A stretch of DNA of 64,000 bases from Plut-88900 sp965116945 (GTDB lineage: Bacteria; Chloroflexota; Dehalococcoidia; Plut-88900): positions 2,852,001 to 2,916,000 of the forward strand of contig OZ220734.1 of assembly GCA_965116945.1 (NCBI GenBank). Direction: 5' to 3'. Below the pieces are notes generated by a model. The model made no database searches, was not told the DNA's origin, and saw only the letters and a list, made by a program, of their open reading frames with translations. Each line of letters starts with the position of its first letter. The first letter of the stretch is position 1. Positions 8,377-16,932 of this stretch are shown piece after piece. Made by a program: the position numbers and the translations under genes.

Positions 8377-9882
8377 ATGACTAGCCTCCTCCGGCAACTA
8401 ACCACCTCACGAGTTTCCCTCTTTGTCTTGACCCTGGCCGCTCTTGGCCTCATATCTTGGGCGTGCTCCTCCTCCCCCGACCCCGCAGAACCCACCGCAG
8501 GGCCTGTTCCAACCAACACCCTCGTCCCTGCTGGCACCCCCTCCCCCGACGCCACATCTCTCCCCGAAACCACACCCTCCGCACCCCCTACAAACCGGGA
8601 TTGGAATATCCTAGGCCCCTTGGACGCCTCTGTCACCATCGCCGATTTCGGCGACTTTCAATGACCTGGCTGTCAGCACTGGGCCCGTGGTGCGGCCCTC
8701 GAAGTTAAGAAGACCTACGTCGATACCGGTTTGGTAAACCTCGCCTATTTCCATTTCCCACATATTGACGACGATTCCTACCAGGCTGCCCTGGCCACAG
8801 AATGCGCGGGGGAGCAGGGTGCATTCTGGCAATACCATGACCACCTCTACATTAACCAGGGTGACGACGGACTGGGTGCCGAAAAACTCGAAGGTTTCGC
8901 TGAGGATCTCGGCCTGGAAATGGGCCAATTCTCCTCCTGCCTTGAGACCCGCAAATACGATGGTGTAGTCCAGAGAGACATCAACCTGGCCCTCCAGAAC
9001 CAGGTATCCGTCACGCCCACAGTCTTCGTTCTCTCCAGTGATCCCAACACTGCAGGTATTAAGTACGACGGCTCCCCATCCTTTGAGGACATCTCCAAGG
9101 CTATTGATGAACTCCTGCCCACACCCTCCCCCATCCCCGCCCCGACGGCTACCCCTATTCCCACTCCAACAGCCGTTGCCACCTCACCCGTCCCAACCCC
9201 AACTTCTGACCCTTCTGACGCCCCAACCCTGGTTCCCAGCCCCACCCCGACACCGGCCCCTACTGCCACACCAAGACCCACGTCTACGCCTACGCCAACT
9301 CCAATACCATCACCAACCCCAGCCCCAACACCCACGCCTACGCCCGAGCCCGTTTCTTATGGGCGTACATGGAACATCCTGGGATCTCTTTCCGCACCCG
9401 TCACCCTGGAGGATTTCAGCGACTTCCAATGACCATCTTGCAGGAGATGGGCCCTTGGTCCGGCCCAGGAGCTAAAGCGGAAGTACGTTGACCGCGGTCA
9501 ACTCAAAATTGTTTACCGGCACGTGACAAATCTCGGCCGCAGTTCGGAAATCATGGCCCTGGGTGCGGAATGTGCGGGAGAGCAGGGCGCCTTCTGGGAA
9601 TTCCACGACGCCCGCTATCGGAGCGGCGCTGGAGATGTCGCCGGTCAGGTCAGCCTGGCACGTACTCTCGGGCTGGATACCGACCAGTTTTCTGGCTGCA
9701 TGAGCTCTCAGAAATATTGGTCATCGCTGCGTGAAGACAAGTCGCTGGCTAGAGGATATGGCCTCTCGTACCAGCCCAACTTTGTAGTATCAAGTGGTGG
9801 AGAATTCACCAAACTGATCGGGTACAAAACCGCCGCACAGCTCTCCGAAGTTATCGACGAATACCTGGACGCCCTTAACTAG
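8377..9882 (+). CDS. Double DsbA-like lipoprotein, probable selenoprotein with two Sec residues (UPGC and UPSC)
   Basis: Two thioredoxin_4 domains fused in one anchored protein of 501 codons. ATG 8377 opens a signal peptide ending ISWAC, then a Pro/Thr linker. Domain 1 (about residues 85-247) has TGA at codon 96 (8662-8664), giving DFQ-U-P-G-C, then ECAGEQGAFWQYHDH, FSSCLE and cis-Pro TPTVFV. An 80-residue linker of Pro/Thr repeats follows. Domain 2 (about 335-501) has TGA at codon 352 (9430-9432), giving DFQ-U-P-S-C, then ECAGEQGAFWEFHD and FSGCMS. Each TGA is followed by a SECIS-like hairpin at 21 nt. The single frame across all three open stretches, with homology on both sides of each TGA, argues against separate genes. 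It lies 38 bp after the single-domain paralog. Confidence 0.85.
8681..8698 (+). promoter_or_regulatory. SECIS-like hairpin for the second Dsb UGA
   Basis: GGGCC (8681-8685) pairs with GGCCC (8694-8698) around loop CGUGGUGC, which begins 21 nt after the TGA at 8662-8664. The loop shares the central GGU with the other two copies although the flanking codons differ. Confidence 0.75.
9448..9467 (+). promoter_or_regulatory. SECIS-like hairpin for the third Dsb UGA
   Basis: TGGGCC (9448-9453) pairs with GGCCCA (9462-9467) around loop CUUGGUCC. The loop begins 21 nt after the TGA at 9430-9432, the same offset as the other two. Confidence 0.8.
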
Positions 9883-10556
9883 GCCCGACCCACGCTGGCC
9901 CTTAGCCGTGCAACCGCTTCCGCCACCGACTCCCGTTCGTTAAACACCGCCGACCCCGCCACCAGCACCCTCGCACCGGCTTCCACTGCAATCGACGCCG
10001 TCTCTGCGTTGATTCCCCCGTCCACCTCTAGCTCCGCCTCAGACTCCGCCTCGTCCAGCATCTCCCGCACCTTCGCAATCTTGCTCGTCACGCTGTGAAT
10101 GTACTTCTGCCCCCCGAAGCCCGGGTTCACCGTCATAACCAGCACTAGGTCAACGTCCCCGATCACCGGTTCCAGCACCGAGGCCGGGGTCCCGGGATTC
10201 AACGACACCCCCGCCTTCGCCCCTAGCTCCTTGATCTGGTAGATAACCCTGTGCAGGTGCCGACACGCCTCCGGGTGCACCGTCAGGATGTTCGCCCCCG
10301 CCTTGGTGAAGTCGGGGATCAACCTGTCCGGCTCTTCTATCATCAGGTGGACGTCAAGCGGTAGCCTGGTCCACGGCCTCACCCCCGACACTATGATCGG
10401 ACCCGCCGTCAGGTTCGGCACAAAATGCCCGTCCATGATGTCAACGTGGATGTAGTCCGCCCCCGACTGCGACGCCTCCCCTACCTGCTCACCCAGCCGC
10501 CCAAAGTCCGCAGCTAGTATCGACGGAGAGATCTTGATTTCACTTTGCTCAACCAT
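9879..10556 (-). CDS. rpe: Ribulose-phosphate 3-epimerase
   Basis: Interconverts ribulose 5-phosphate and xylulose 5-phosphate in the pentose phosphate pathway. The 225 residues form the expected TIM barrel: SPSILAADFGRLG, the metal and catalytic site HVDIMDGHFVPN, DVHLMIEEP, the phosphate loop MTVNPGFGGQKY, and the catalytic aspartate in LEVDGGINAET. The start overlaps the end of argH by 8 bp, so the two are probably translationally coupled. Its stop overlaps the stop of the convergent seleno-Dsb gene by 4 bp. Confidence 0.96.
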   Translation of the reverse strand: MVEQSEIKISPSILAADFGRLGEQVGEASQSGADYIHVDIMDGHFVPNLTAGPIIVSGVRPWTRLPLDVHLMIEEPDRLIPDFTKAGANILTVHPEACRHLHRVIYQIKELGAKAGVSLNPGTPASVLEPVIGDVDLVLVMTVNPGFGGQKYIHSVTSKIAKVREMLDEAESEAELEVDGGINAETASIAVEAGARVLVAGSAVFNERESVAEAVARLRASVGRA

Positions 10557-11904
10557 TCTCCGTCTCCAGCAGCTGTCTCGCTTCGGCTAATGCCTCTCTG
10601 ACCCTCTCCGGCGCCGTGCCTCCCTGGCTCACCCTCGCCCCGAGGGACGATTCCACCGTAATCTCAAAAGCGTTCTCATCAAACAACGCCGAGAAACGCC
10701 TGTACTCCTCCAGCGCCAACTTATCAAGACCTACGCCCTTCTCCGCTGCATAGGCTACTAACGCTTTGGTAGCGCCGTGCGCCTCCCTGAAAGGTACACC
10801 CTTGGTTACCAGGTAGTCCGCTAGGTCCGTGGCCAGAATCCCCGAATACACCCCCTCCTCCGCTGCGCTCCGAGTCCGCCCCCGGTTGACCGTCATCGTC
10901 TCCACCATACCGACAAACGCATCTAGCGTAGTCTTCAGCGTGACAACCGTATCGAACAGCCCCTCCTTGTCCTCCTGCATATCCTTGTTGTAAGACAAGG
11001 GCAGCCCCTTGAGCATAGTCAGCATTCCCATCAGGTTTCCATACACCCGCCCCACCTTCCCCCTGGCCAACTCCGCAACGTCCGGGTTCCGCTTCTGCGG
11101 CATGATGCTGCTACCCGTCGTGTATTCCGGTGCGAGCTTCGCAAACCCGAACTCTTCGGACGTCCAGATTATTAGCTCTTCTGCCAGTCGAGATATGTGT
11201 ATCATCGCTATGGAGGCAGCAGCATGGAACTCGACTAGAAAGTCCCTGTCCGACACCGCGTCCATGCTGTTACGCGCCACCCCGTCGAACCCCAACTCAC
11301 GCGCCACAAACTCCCGGTCTATGTCATACGTCACCCCGGCCAGCGCCCCCGCCCCGAGCGGCAGCACATTCACCCTCCTCCGACAATCTCCGAACCGCTC
11401 AACGTCCCGCTGTGCCATCTCGAAATACGCCAGCAGGTGATGCGCGACTAGTACGGGTTGTGCCCTTTGAAGGTGAGTGTACCCGGGAATGATCGTATCG
11501 ACGTTCGCCTCTGCCTGCGATAAAAGCGAGGCCTGAAACCCTCTCAGCCCAGAGACAATCTCGTCAATCGAATCCCTAACGAACATACGCACGTCCAGTG
11601 CAACCTGGTCGTTGCGTGACCGCGCCGTGTGCAGCCTCCCCGCCGCCTCCCCTATCAGCTCTCCCAGCCGGGTCTCGACATTCATGTGGATGTCTTCCAG
11701 CTCTTCCCGGAATGGGAACACCCCCGACTCTATCTCCGCCTGGATAGCGTCTAAGCCCCCACAGATCGCTTCCACCTCCTCCCCCGACACAATCCCCTGT
11801 TTCCCCAGCATCCGCGCATGAGCCCTCGAACCGGCAATATCCTGCTTGTACAGCCTCCGGTCAAACGCTATGGATGTGGTGTATGGGTGCGGGATTGGGG
11901 GCAT
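10549..11904 (-). CDS. argH: Argininosuccinate lyase
   Basis: Last step of arginine synthesis: splits argininosuccinate into arginine and fumarate. The 451 residues carry HTARSRNDQVALDVRMF and the fumarase/lyase signature GSSIMPQKRNPD. The N-terminus is odd. Most ArgH proteins begin with a LWGGRF-type motif before SIPFDRRLY, but here the only usable start (ATG 11904) gives MPPIPHPYTTSIAFDRRLY. The frame is open 33 bp further upstream to a TAA with no normal start codon, so about a dozen N-terminal residues are absent. It follows the MaoC gene and precedes rpe. Confidence 0.93.
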   Translation of the reverse strand: MPPIPHPYTTSIAFDRRLYKQDIAGSRAHARMLGKQGIVSGEEVEAICGGLDAIQAEIESGVFPFREELEDIHMNVETRLGELIGEAAGRLHTARSRNDQVALDVRMFVRDSIDEIVSGLRGFQASLLSQAEANVDTIIPGYTHLQRAQPVLVAHHLLAYFEMAQRDVERFGDCRRRVNVLPLGAGALAGVTYDIDREFVARELGFDGVARNSMDAVSDRDFLVEFHAAASIAMIHISRLAEELIIWTSEEFGFAKLAPEYTTGSSIMPQKRNPDVAELARGKVGRVYGNLMGMLTMLKGLPLSYNKDMQEDKEGLFDTVVTLKTTLDAFVGMVETMTVNRGRTRSAAEEGVYSGILATDLADYLVTKGVPFREAHGATKALVAYAAEKGVGLDKLALEEYRRFSALFDENAFEITVESSLGARVSQGGTAPERVREALAEARQLLETENG

Positions 11905-11937
11905 TACAACCTGGTTGGTGCAGCGGGAATTCGCCCG

Positions 11938-12417
11938 TTAGGAAGACCCATTCCCCCTCTTCGGTATCATCACCCGACGCCTCAGCGTGAGTATAGTCTC
12001 GTCCCTCTGGTTCCACGCTCGGGTTTCTACGTACAAGATACCCCGATCGTTCTTGCTCTTCGACTCTCGCTTTTCCAGGATCTCCGTCTCCGCGTAGATC
12101 GTGTCGCCGTGGAATGTTGGGCCTAAGTGCCTTACTGTCTCGTACTCCAGGTTGGCTATTGCCTTCCCACTGATTTCTCTGACCGTCATTCCGACCACCA
12201 GGCTGATCACGAAAAGCCCGTTCACTAATCTCTGCCCAAACTGGCTCCCTGACATATAGTGCTCGTCGATGTGCAGGGGTGCATGGTTCATCGTGATCAT
12301 GCTGAACAGGGTGTCGTCGTACTCGTTTACCGTCCGACCCGGCCAGTGCTTATAAATATCCCCGACCTGGTATTCCTCGTACCAGCTCCCAAAAGCCTCT
12401 CGTCCGTCGTGGTCCAT
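11938..12417 (-). CDS. MaoC-like (hot-dog fold) acyl dehydratase
   Basis: Probable enoyl-CoA hydratase of the MaoC family, adding or removing water on an acyl-CoA. The 159 residues have YQVGDIYKHWPGRTVNEYDD, then the hydratase-like stretch FSMITMNHAPLHIDEHYM with candidate Asp/His catalytic residues, then FGQRLVNGLFVISLVVGM, typical of MaoC/mesaconyl-CoA hydratase relatives. It lies 30 bp downstream of an acyl-CoA dehydrogenase on the same strand, so the two could act in sequence on one acyl chain. The pair sits between argG and argH; a role in arginine metabolism is not implied. Substrate unknown. Confidence 0.85.
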   Translation of the reverse strand: MDHDGREAFGSWYEEYQVGDIYKHWPGRTVNEYDDTLFSMITMNHAPLHIDEHYMSGSQFGQRLVNGLFVISLVVGMTVREISGKAIANLEYETVRHLGPTFHGDTIYAETEILEKRESKSKNDRGILYVETRAWNQRDETILTLRRRVMIPKRGNGSS

Positions 12418-12447
12418 GATAATCTCCTGTCGGTGCCTGTCGTATGT

Positions 12448-13605
12448 CTAAATCTGGTGCCTCTTCAGCAGGTTCCGTGCAATCACCAGCTTCTGTATCT
12501 CGTTCGTCCCCTCACCTATCATCATCAGGGGCGCATCCCGGAAGTACCGTTCCACCGGGAACTCTTCCGTATACCCGTATCCCCCGTGGATCCGCATTGC
12601 CTCCATCGTGACCTCGTGAGCGGTCTCGCTGGCAAACAGCTTCGCCATCCCCGCCTCCAGGTCCGACCTCTCACCCCTGTCCTTCTTCTCCGCCGCAGAC
12701 AACGTTAGCAACCGCGCAGCCTCGATCTTCGTTCCCATTTCCGCCAGTTTCAACTGTATAGCCTGGTGTTCAGCTATCGGCTTCCCGAACGTCACCCTCT
12801 GCTGCGCGTACGCTATCGCCGCATCGAATGCCGCCTGTGCAACCCCGACCGCCCTCGCCGCGATATTCACCCTTCCCCCCTCCAGCCCCGACATGATGTG
12901 TTTGAACCCTTGGCCCTCAGTTCCACCCAACAAGTTCGTAATCGGCACCCGGAAGTCGTCGAATGCGAACTCCGTAGTATCGATTCCCCGGTACCCGAGC
13001 TTCTTGATCTTCCTCCCAACCGTGAACCCCTCCCCGCCCTTCTCTATGATGAACAGACTGATGCCGCGGTATGTTGGGTTCGCATCTGGGTCCGTTTTGG
13101 TCAGCAGGGCGAACGTGTTGCCCTGGATCCCATTCGTCACGAACATTTTCGCCCCGTTGATAACATAGTCGTCGCCATCTTTGACCGCGTATGTCTGTAT
13201 CGACTGAAGATCGCTCCCTCCCCCAGGCTCCGTCAGCCCGATTCCACCACGCTTCTCGCCCGTGACTATCTTTGGCAGAAACCTCTGTTTCTGCTCCTCT
13301 GTCCCGTATTTCACGATGGCATATGTCATGATCGAGTGGCTGCCAATTGTCCCGCTCAGGCTCATCCACCCCTTGCATAGCTCTTCAATGATCAAGGCAA
13401 ATGTCACGTTGTCCAGCCCGAGTCCCCCGTACTCCTTCGGCACCACCGCACCGAACAGCCCCATCTCCTTCATCTTCTCCACCATCTCGTGGGGATATTC
13501 GTCAGCGTGCTCGAGTTCTGCTACGTAAGGCTTTACATCCCGGTTGACGAAGTCTCGGATAGTCGAGACCATTTGCTTTTGCTCTTCGGTCAGGACGATG
13601 CTCAT
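12448..13605 (-). CDS. Acyl-CoA dehydrogenase
   Basis: FAD enzyme introducing a double bond in an acyl-CoA. The 385 residues match the usual length. Seen: GGIGLTEPGGGSDL in the middle domain (FAD and substrate contacts), QQRVTFGKPIAEHQAIQLKL, and the C-terminal ARNLLKRHQI after GYGYTEEFPVERYFRDA and MIGEGTNEIQK, typical of short-chain and branched-chain members. The catalytic glutamate is probably the E of GEGTNE. It pairs with the MaoC gene just downstream. Confidence 0.93.
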   Translation of the reverse strand: MSIVLTEEQKQMVSTIRDFVNRDVKPYVAELEHADEYPHEMVEKMKEMGLFGAVVPKEYGGLGLDNVTFALIIEELCKGWMSLSGTIGSHSIMTYAIVKYGTEEQKQRFLPKIVTGEKRGGIGLTEPGGGSDLQSIQTYAVKDGDDYVINGAKMFVTNGIQGNTFALLTKTDPDANPTYRGISLFIIEKGGEGFTVGRKIKKLGYRGIDTTEFAFDDFRVPITNLLGGTEGQGFKHIMSGLEGGRVNIAARAVGVAQAAFDAAIAYAQQRVTFGKPIAEHQAIQLKLAEMGTKIEAARLLTLSAAEKKDRGERSDLEAGMAKLFASETAHEVTMEAMRIHGGYGYTEEFPVERYFRDAPLMMIGEGTNEIQKLVIARNLLKRHQI

Positions 13606-13641
13606 TCGTTCCTCCCTGCGAATCCCAAAGTCTGAATTGGA

Positions 13642-14886
13642 CTAGTCGTTATCGCTTGCCGGTCCCGTGATCCCCAGCGCCCCGCCCGGCTGTTCTAGCA
13701 GCTGAATCTTGGCCTGCGTCCTGACCGGCAACCCGAATATGTCTATGAACCCCTTCGAAGCGCTCTGGTCGAAGGTGTCTCCCTGGTCGTAAGTCGCCAG
13801 CTCGAACTGGTACAACGCCTGCGGGGCCTTCCGCCCGACCACCGTGCATTGCGCTTTGTGCAGCCTCACCCTGATCGTACCGGAGACATGGCGCTGGGTA
13901 CTCTGAACGTACGACGCCAGGTCTTGGTGCTGGGCTGTGAACCACAGTCCGTTGTAGATCAAATCGGCGTACTCCTGCGCCACCCGCTCCTTGAATCGGG
14001 CCTGCTCCTTGCTCAACGTCATGTCTTCCAACCCCCGATGCGCAGTCGTCAACACAATCCCCGCCGGCGCCTCGTATATCTCACGGGACTTTATACCCAC
14101 CAACCGGTTCTCCACGTGGTCTATACGACCCACGCCGTGGGCTCCCGCCGCCTTGTTCAGTACGTCGATTAACTCCACTCCACCCATCTCCTTGCCGTCC
14201 AACCGTAGCGGTATCCCATTCTCAAATTCGATTTCGTGATAGGCAGCCTCCTCCGGGGCATTGGATGACGAAACAGTCCACTGGTACACGTCCTCCGGAG
14301 GCTCGACCCAGGGATCCTCCAGCACCCCCGTCTCGATACTCCTACCCCACAGGTTCTCGTCTATCGAATACGGGTTCGCCTTGGTCAACGGCACGGGAAT
14401 GCTGTGCTTTTTCGCGTAGTCAATCTCCTGCTCCCGCGTCATCCCCCACTCCCTCGCCGGAGCTATGATCTCCAGCCCGGGCGCCAGTGCCCCGACACTC
14501 ACGTCGAATCGCACCTGGTCGTTCCCCTTGCCCGTGCATCCGTGGGCCACGGCGTAGGCCCCTGTTTCCATTGCCACGTCCACCAGCAGCTTCGCCATCA
14601 GTGGCCGTGCCAGTGCGGTTGCTAGGGGGTACTTCCCTTCATACATCGCACCGGCCTGCAGTGCGGGCCACACAAAGAATTTGACAAAGTCTTCCCGAGC
14701 GTTGAGCACCTCGGCCTGAATGGCCCCAGTCCCCATCGCTCGACGCCTCACTTCCTCCAGGTCTATCTCCCCTCCCACGTCCACGGTCAGGGTAACAATC
14801 TCTGCGTTGTATCTGTCCGAAAGCCATTTGATGGCTACGGAGGTGTCGAGACCTCCGCTGTATGCAAGTACGATCTTCTGGGTCAC
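13642..14886 (-). CDS. argG: Argininosuccinate synthase
   Basis: Joins citrulline and aspartate with ATP. The 414 residues have the N-terminal ATP pyrophosphatase loop KIVLAYSGGLDTSVAIKW and the signature AHGCTGKGNDQVRFD. I chose GTG at 14886 (VTQKIVLAYSGG), preceded by AGAGGAATAAG as ribosome binding site. A longer frame to 15045 would overlap argD and add a basic, non-homologous tail. It follows argD with 17 bp between them. Confidence 0.95.
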   Translation of the reverse strand: MTQKIVLAYSGGLDTSVAIKWLSDRYNAEIVTLTVDVGGEIDLEEVRRRAMGTGAIQAEVLNAREDFVKFFVWPALQAGAMYEGKYPLATALARPLMAKLLVDVAMETGAYAVAHGCTGKGNDQVRFDVSVGALAPGLEIIAPAREWGMTREQEIDYAKKHSIPVPLTKANPYSIDENLWGRSIETGVLEDPWVEPPEDVYQWTVSSSNAPEEAAYHEIEFENGIPLRLDGKEMGGVELIDVLNKAAGAHGVGRIDHVENRLVGIKSREIYEAPAGIVLTTAHRGLEDMTLSKEQARFKERVAQEYADLIYNGLWFTAQHQDLASYVQSTQRHVSGTIRVRLHKAQCTVVGRKAPQALYQFELATYDQGDTFDQSASKGFIDIFGLPVRTQAKIQLLEQPGGALGITGPASDND

Positions 14887-14903
14887 CTTATTCCTCTTTT
14901 GAT

Positions 14904-16094
14904 TTAGCCTTTTGCCACGGCCCCGAGAGCCGCGTCTATGATACCTATCGCCTTGTCCGCCTCTTCCTCGGATACGATTAAGGGTGGAATCAGCCGTAGG
15001 GCATCGGGCCTCACCGGGTTCACCAGCAACCCCCTGTCCCGACACTCGTTTACCAGCGCCCCGGACACGTTATCACCCAACGCCAGCGCCAGTAGCAGCC
15101 CCACCCCCCTCACCCCGACCGCCAGGTCATGCTTCCCGGTCAACCCTTCCAGTCCCGACCGCAACCGCTCCCCTACGCTCTTTGCGTTTCCTACTACGTC
15201 ATTGTCCAGTATGTATCTCATGTTCGCCGCGCCGACCGCAGTACCCAGCGGGTTGCCGCTGAATGTCGACCCGTGATCGCCGGGCTCAAATACGGATGCT
15301 TCCTTCTTCGCCATCACCGCCCCGATCGGGAACCCTCCCCCGAGCGCCTTGGCTAGCGTGATAACGTCCGGCTCCACCCCGAAATGCTCGTACGCGAACA
15401 GGTTGCCGCTCCTGCCGATACCCGTCTGCACTTCGTCAAAGATAAGTAGCAGGTTCCGTTGGTCGCACCAGTCCCGCACCTGCTGAAGGTATTCGCGCGA
15501 CGGTACGTTGACCCCGCCCTCGCCCTGTATAGGCTCCAGCATCACCGCGCACGTACTCTCGTTGGTCGCCGATATGATCGCCTCTATATCGTCGAAGGGC
15601 ACATTCGTGAAACCCTGCGGCAACGGTGTAAACGTAGCTTGGTGTCCGGGCTGGCCCGTGGCCGCGACCATCGCAAATGTCCTGCCGTGAAACGAGTCCA
15701 TCGCCGAGATTACCTCGTACGCTCCGTTCAGGTTCACCTTCCCGTGCTTCCGGGCAATCTTTATTGCGGCCTCATTCGCTTCGGCCCCGCTGTTCTGGAA
15801 AAACACTTCGTCGAAGCACGAGTTTTCTACGAGCAATTGCGCCAATTCTACCTGTGGCACGGTGTAGTAGAGATTGGAAACGTGCCACAGCGCCTGGCTC
15901 TGCTTTTGCAGCGCCTCGACCAGCACCGGGTGACAGTGCCCCAGCCCCGTGACCGCAATACCACCCACGAAGTCCAGGTATTCCTTTCCGTCTTCGTCCC
16001 AGACCCTCACACCCTCGCCCCGGACCAGCGTCAGCGGCTGCCGACGCCCGGTCTTCATGAAGTACTTGGCTTCCAGCTCCTGCCAGTTCACCAT
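14904..16094 (-). CDS. argD: Acetylornithine aminotransferase
   Basis: PLP-dependent class III aminotransferase converting N-acetylglutamate semialdehyde to N-acetylornithine. The 396 residues include VWDEDGKEYLDFVGGIAV, FFQNSGAEANEAAIKIAR, FDEVQTGIGRSG and the PLP lysine in VITLAKALGGGFPIGA. It lies between argB (45 bp upstream) and argG, in pathway order. Confidence 0.94.
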   Translation of the reverse strand: MVNWQELEAKYFMKTGRRQPLTLVRGEGVRVWDEDGKEYLDFVGGIAVTGLGHCHPVLVEALQKQSQALWHVSNLYYTVPQVELAQLLVENSCFDEVFFQNSGAEANEAAIKIARKHGKVNLNGAYEVISAMDSFHGRTFAMVAATGQPGHQATFTPLPQGFTNVPFDDIEAIISATNESTCAVMLEPIQGEGGVNVPSREYLQQVRDWCDQRNLLLIFDEVQTGIGRSGNLFAYEHFGVEPDVITLAKALGGGFPIGAVMAKKEASVFEPGDHGSTFSGNPLGTAVGAANMRYILDNDVVGNAKSVGERLRSGLEGLTGKHDLAVGVRGVGLLLALALGDNVSGALVNECRDRGLLVNPVRPDALRLIPPLIVSEEEADKAIGIIDAALGAVAKG

Positions 16095-16139
16095 TCTTCT
16101 ATCCTTTCGTTGTCTCCATTTGACTGTGAGGCAGCGGGA

Positions 16140-16916
16140 TTACCCAAACCACGTCCCCACCCCCCGACCCTCCACTACCTCCAACAACGCCCCCGCCCGA
16201 CGCCCATCCGTTATAACCGCCCTCACCCCCGACTCCGCCGCCTTCAGACACGCCTCAACCTTTGGAATCATCCCGCGAGTGATGACCCCCGACTCAATCA
16301 TCTCCTTTGCTCCGTCCCTCGAAATAGACGATACGCAGTTCCCGTTCTCATCCAGGATGCCTTCTACGTCCGTCAGAAATATGAGGCTCGAAGCTTCTAT
16401 CGCCGACGCCAGCTCCCCAGCCACCGTGTCCGCATTCACGTTCAGATACCCCTTCCAACCCGCGCTCCCATTGCGTTGCTGTGCCGCTATCGGTGACAGA
16501 ACAGGCAGACAACCGCTCCTGGCCAGCGCTTCCAGCGGCCCCGCATCCACCCCCGTCACCCGACCCACGTACCCCAACTCCGAGTCCTGCACCTCCGCCT
16601 TGATGATCCCCCCGTCCACCCCGCTCAACCCCACCGCCCGTCCCCCGCACCCTGCAATCGAAGCAACTAACTCCTTGTTCACAAGCCCGGCCAGCACTGC
16701 AGTCGCAACTTCTAGGGAAGGTCCGTCCGTCACCCGAAGCCCGTTCACAAAGCGGGCCTCAACCCCGTGGCGCTTCTGCCATTCCGACACCACGTTACCG
16801 CCCCCGTGCACCACGATTATCTCAGTGCCCTTCTTCTGGAGTTCAGCCAGGTCCGAAAAAAGTGTGTCGGCCGCACCTAAAGCCCCCCCGCCAATCTTGA
16901 CTACTGCCTGGCTCAT
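16140..16916 (-). CDS. argB: Acetylglutamate kinase
   Basis: Phosphorylates N-acetylglutamate. The 258 residues begin MSQAVVKIGGGALG and contain VHGGGNVVSEWQ for substrate and phosphate binding, VDGGIIKAE, and FLTDVEGILDENG near the ATP site. The ATG at 16916 was chosen; the frame extends to 17009 but that adds an arginine-rich shadow of argJ. No N-terminal extension of the kind found in arginine-inhibited enzymes is seen. Confidence 0.94.
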   Translation of the reverse strand: MSQAVVKIGGGALGAADTLFSDLAELQKKGTEIIVVHGGGNVVSEWQKRHGVEARFVNGLRVTDGPSLEVATAVLAGLVNKELVASIAGCGGRAVGLSGVDGGIIKAEVQDSELGYVGRVTGVDAGPLEALARSGCLPVLSPIAAQQRNGSAGWKGYLNVNADTVAGELASAIEASSLIFLTDVEGILDENGNCVSSISRDGAKEMIESGVITRGMIPKVEACLKAAESGVRAVITDGRRAGALLEVVEGRGVGTWFG

Positions 16917-16932
16917 CCCTTTCGCCCCGCCC

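Noticed and set aside
7880..9432. Genome-wide recoding of UGA (to Trp or Gly) as the explanation of in-frame TGA
   Set aside because: TGA is the terminal stop of several normal genes here (SirB1-like, moaD, DUF1385, CoA-transferase, the UPWC gene itself), and in-frame TGA occurs only at redox Cys-type positions.
8731..9432. Independent gene made of the tail of one Dsb domain plus a Pro/Thr linker
   Set aside because: It would lack both active sites; the single frame from 8377 to 9882 with domain homology explains it better.
14886..15045. N-terminal extension of ArgG
   Set aside because: The extra residues are basic and overlap argD; the GTG at 14886 has a good ribosome site and begins the conserved sequence.
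15459..16496. A 345-codon plus-strand frame
   Set aside because: Antisense to argD and argB, rich in Arg/His/Pro, no recognisable motif.
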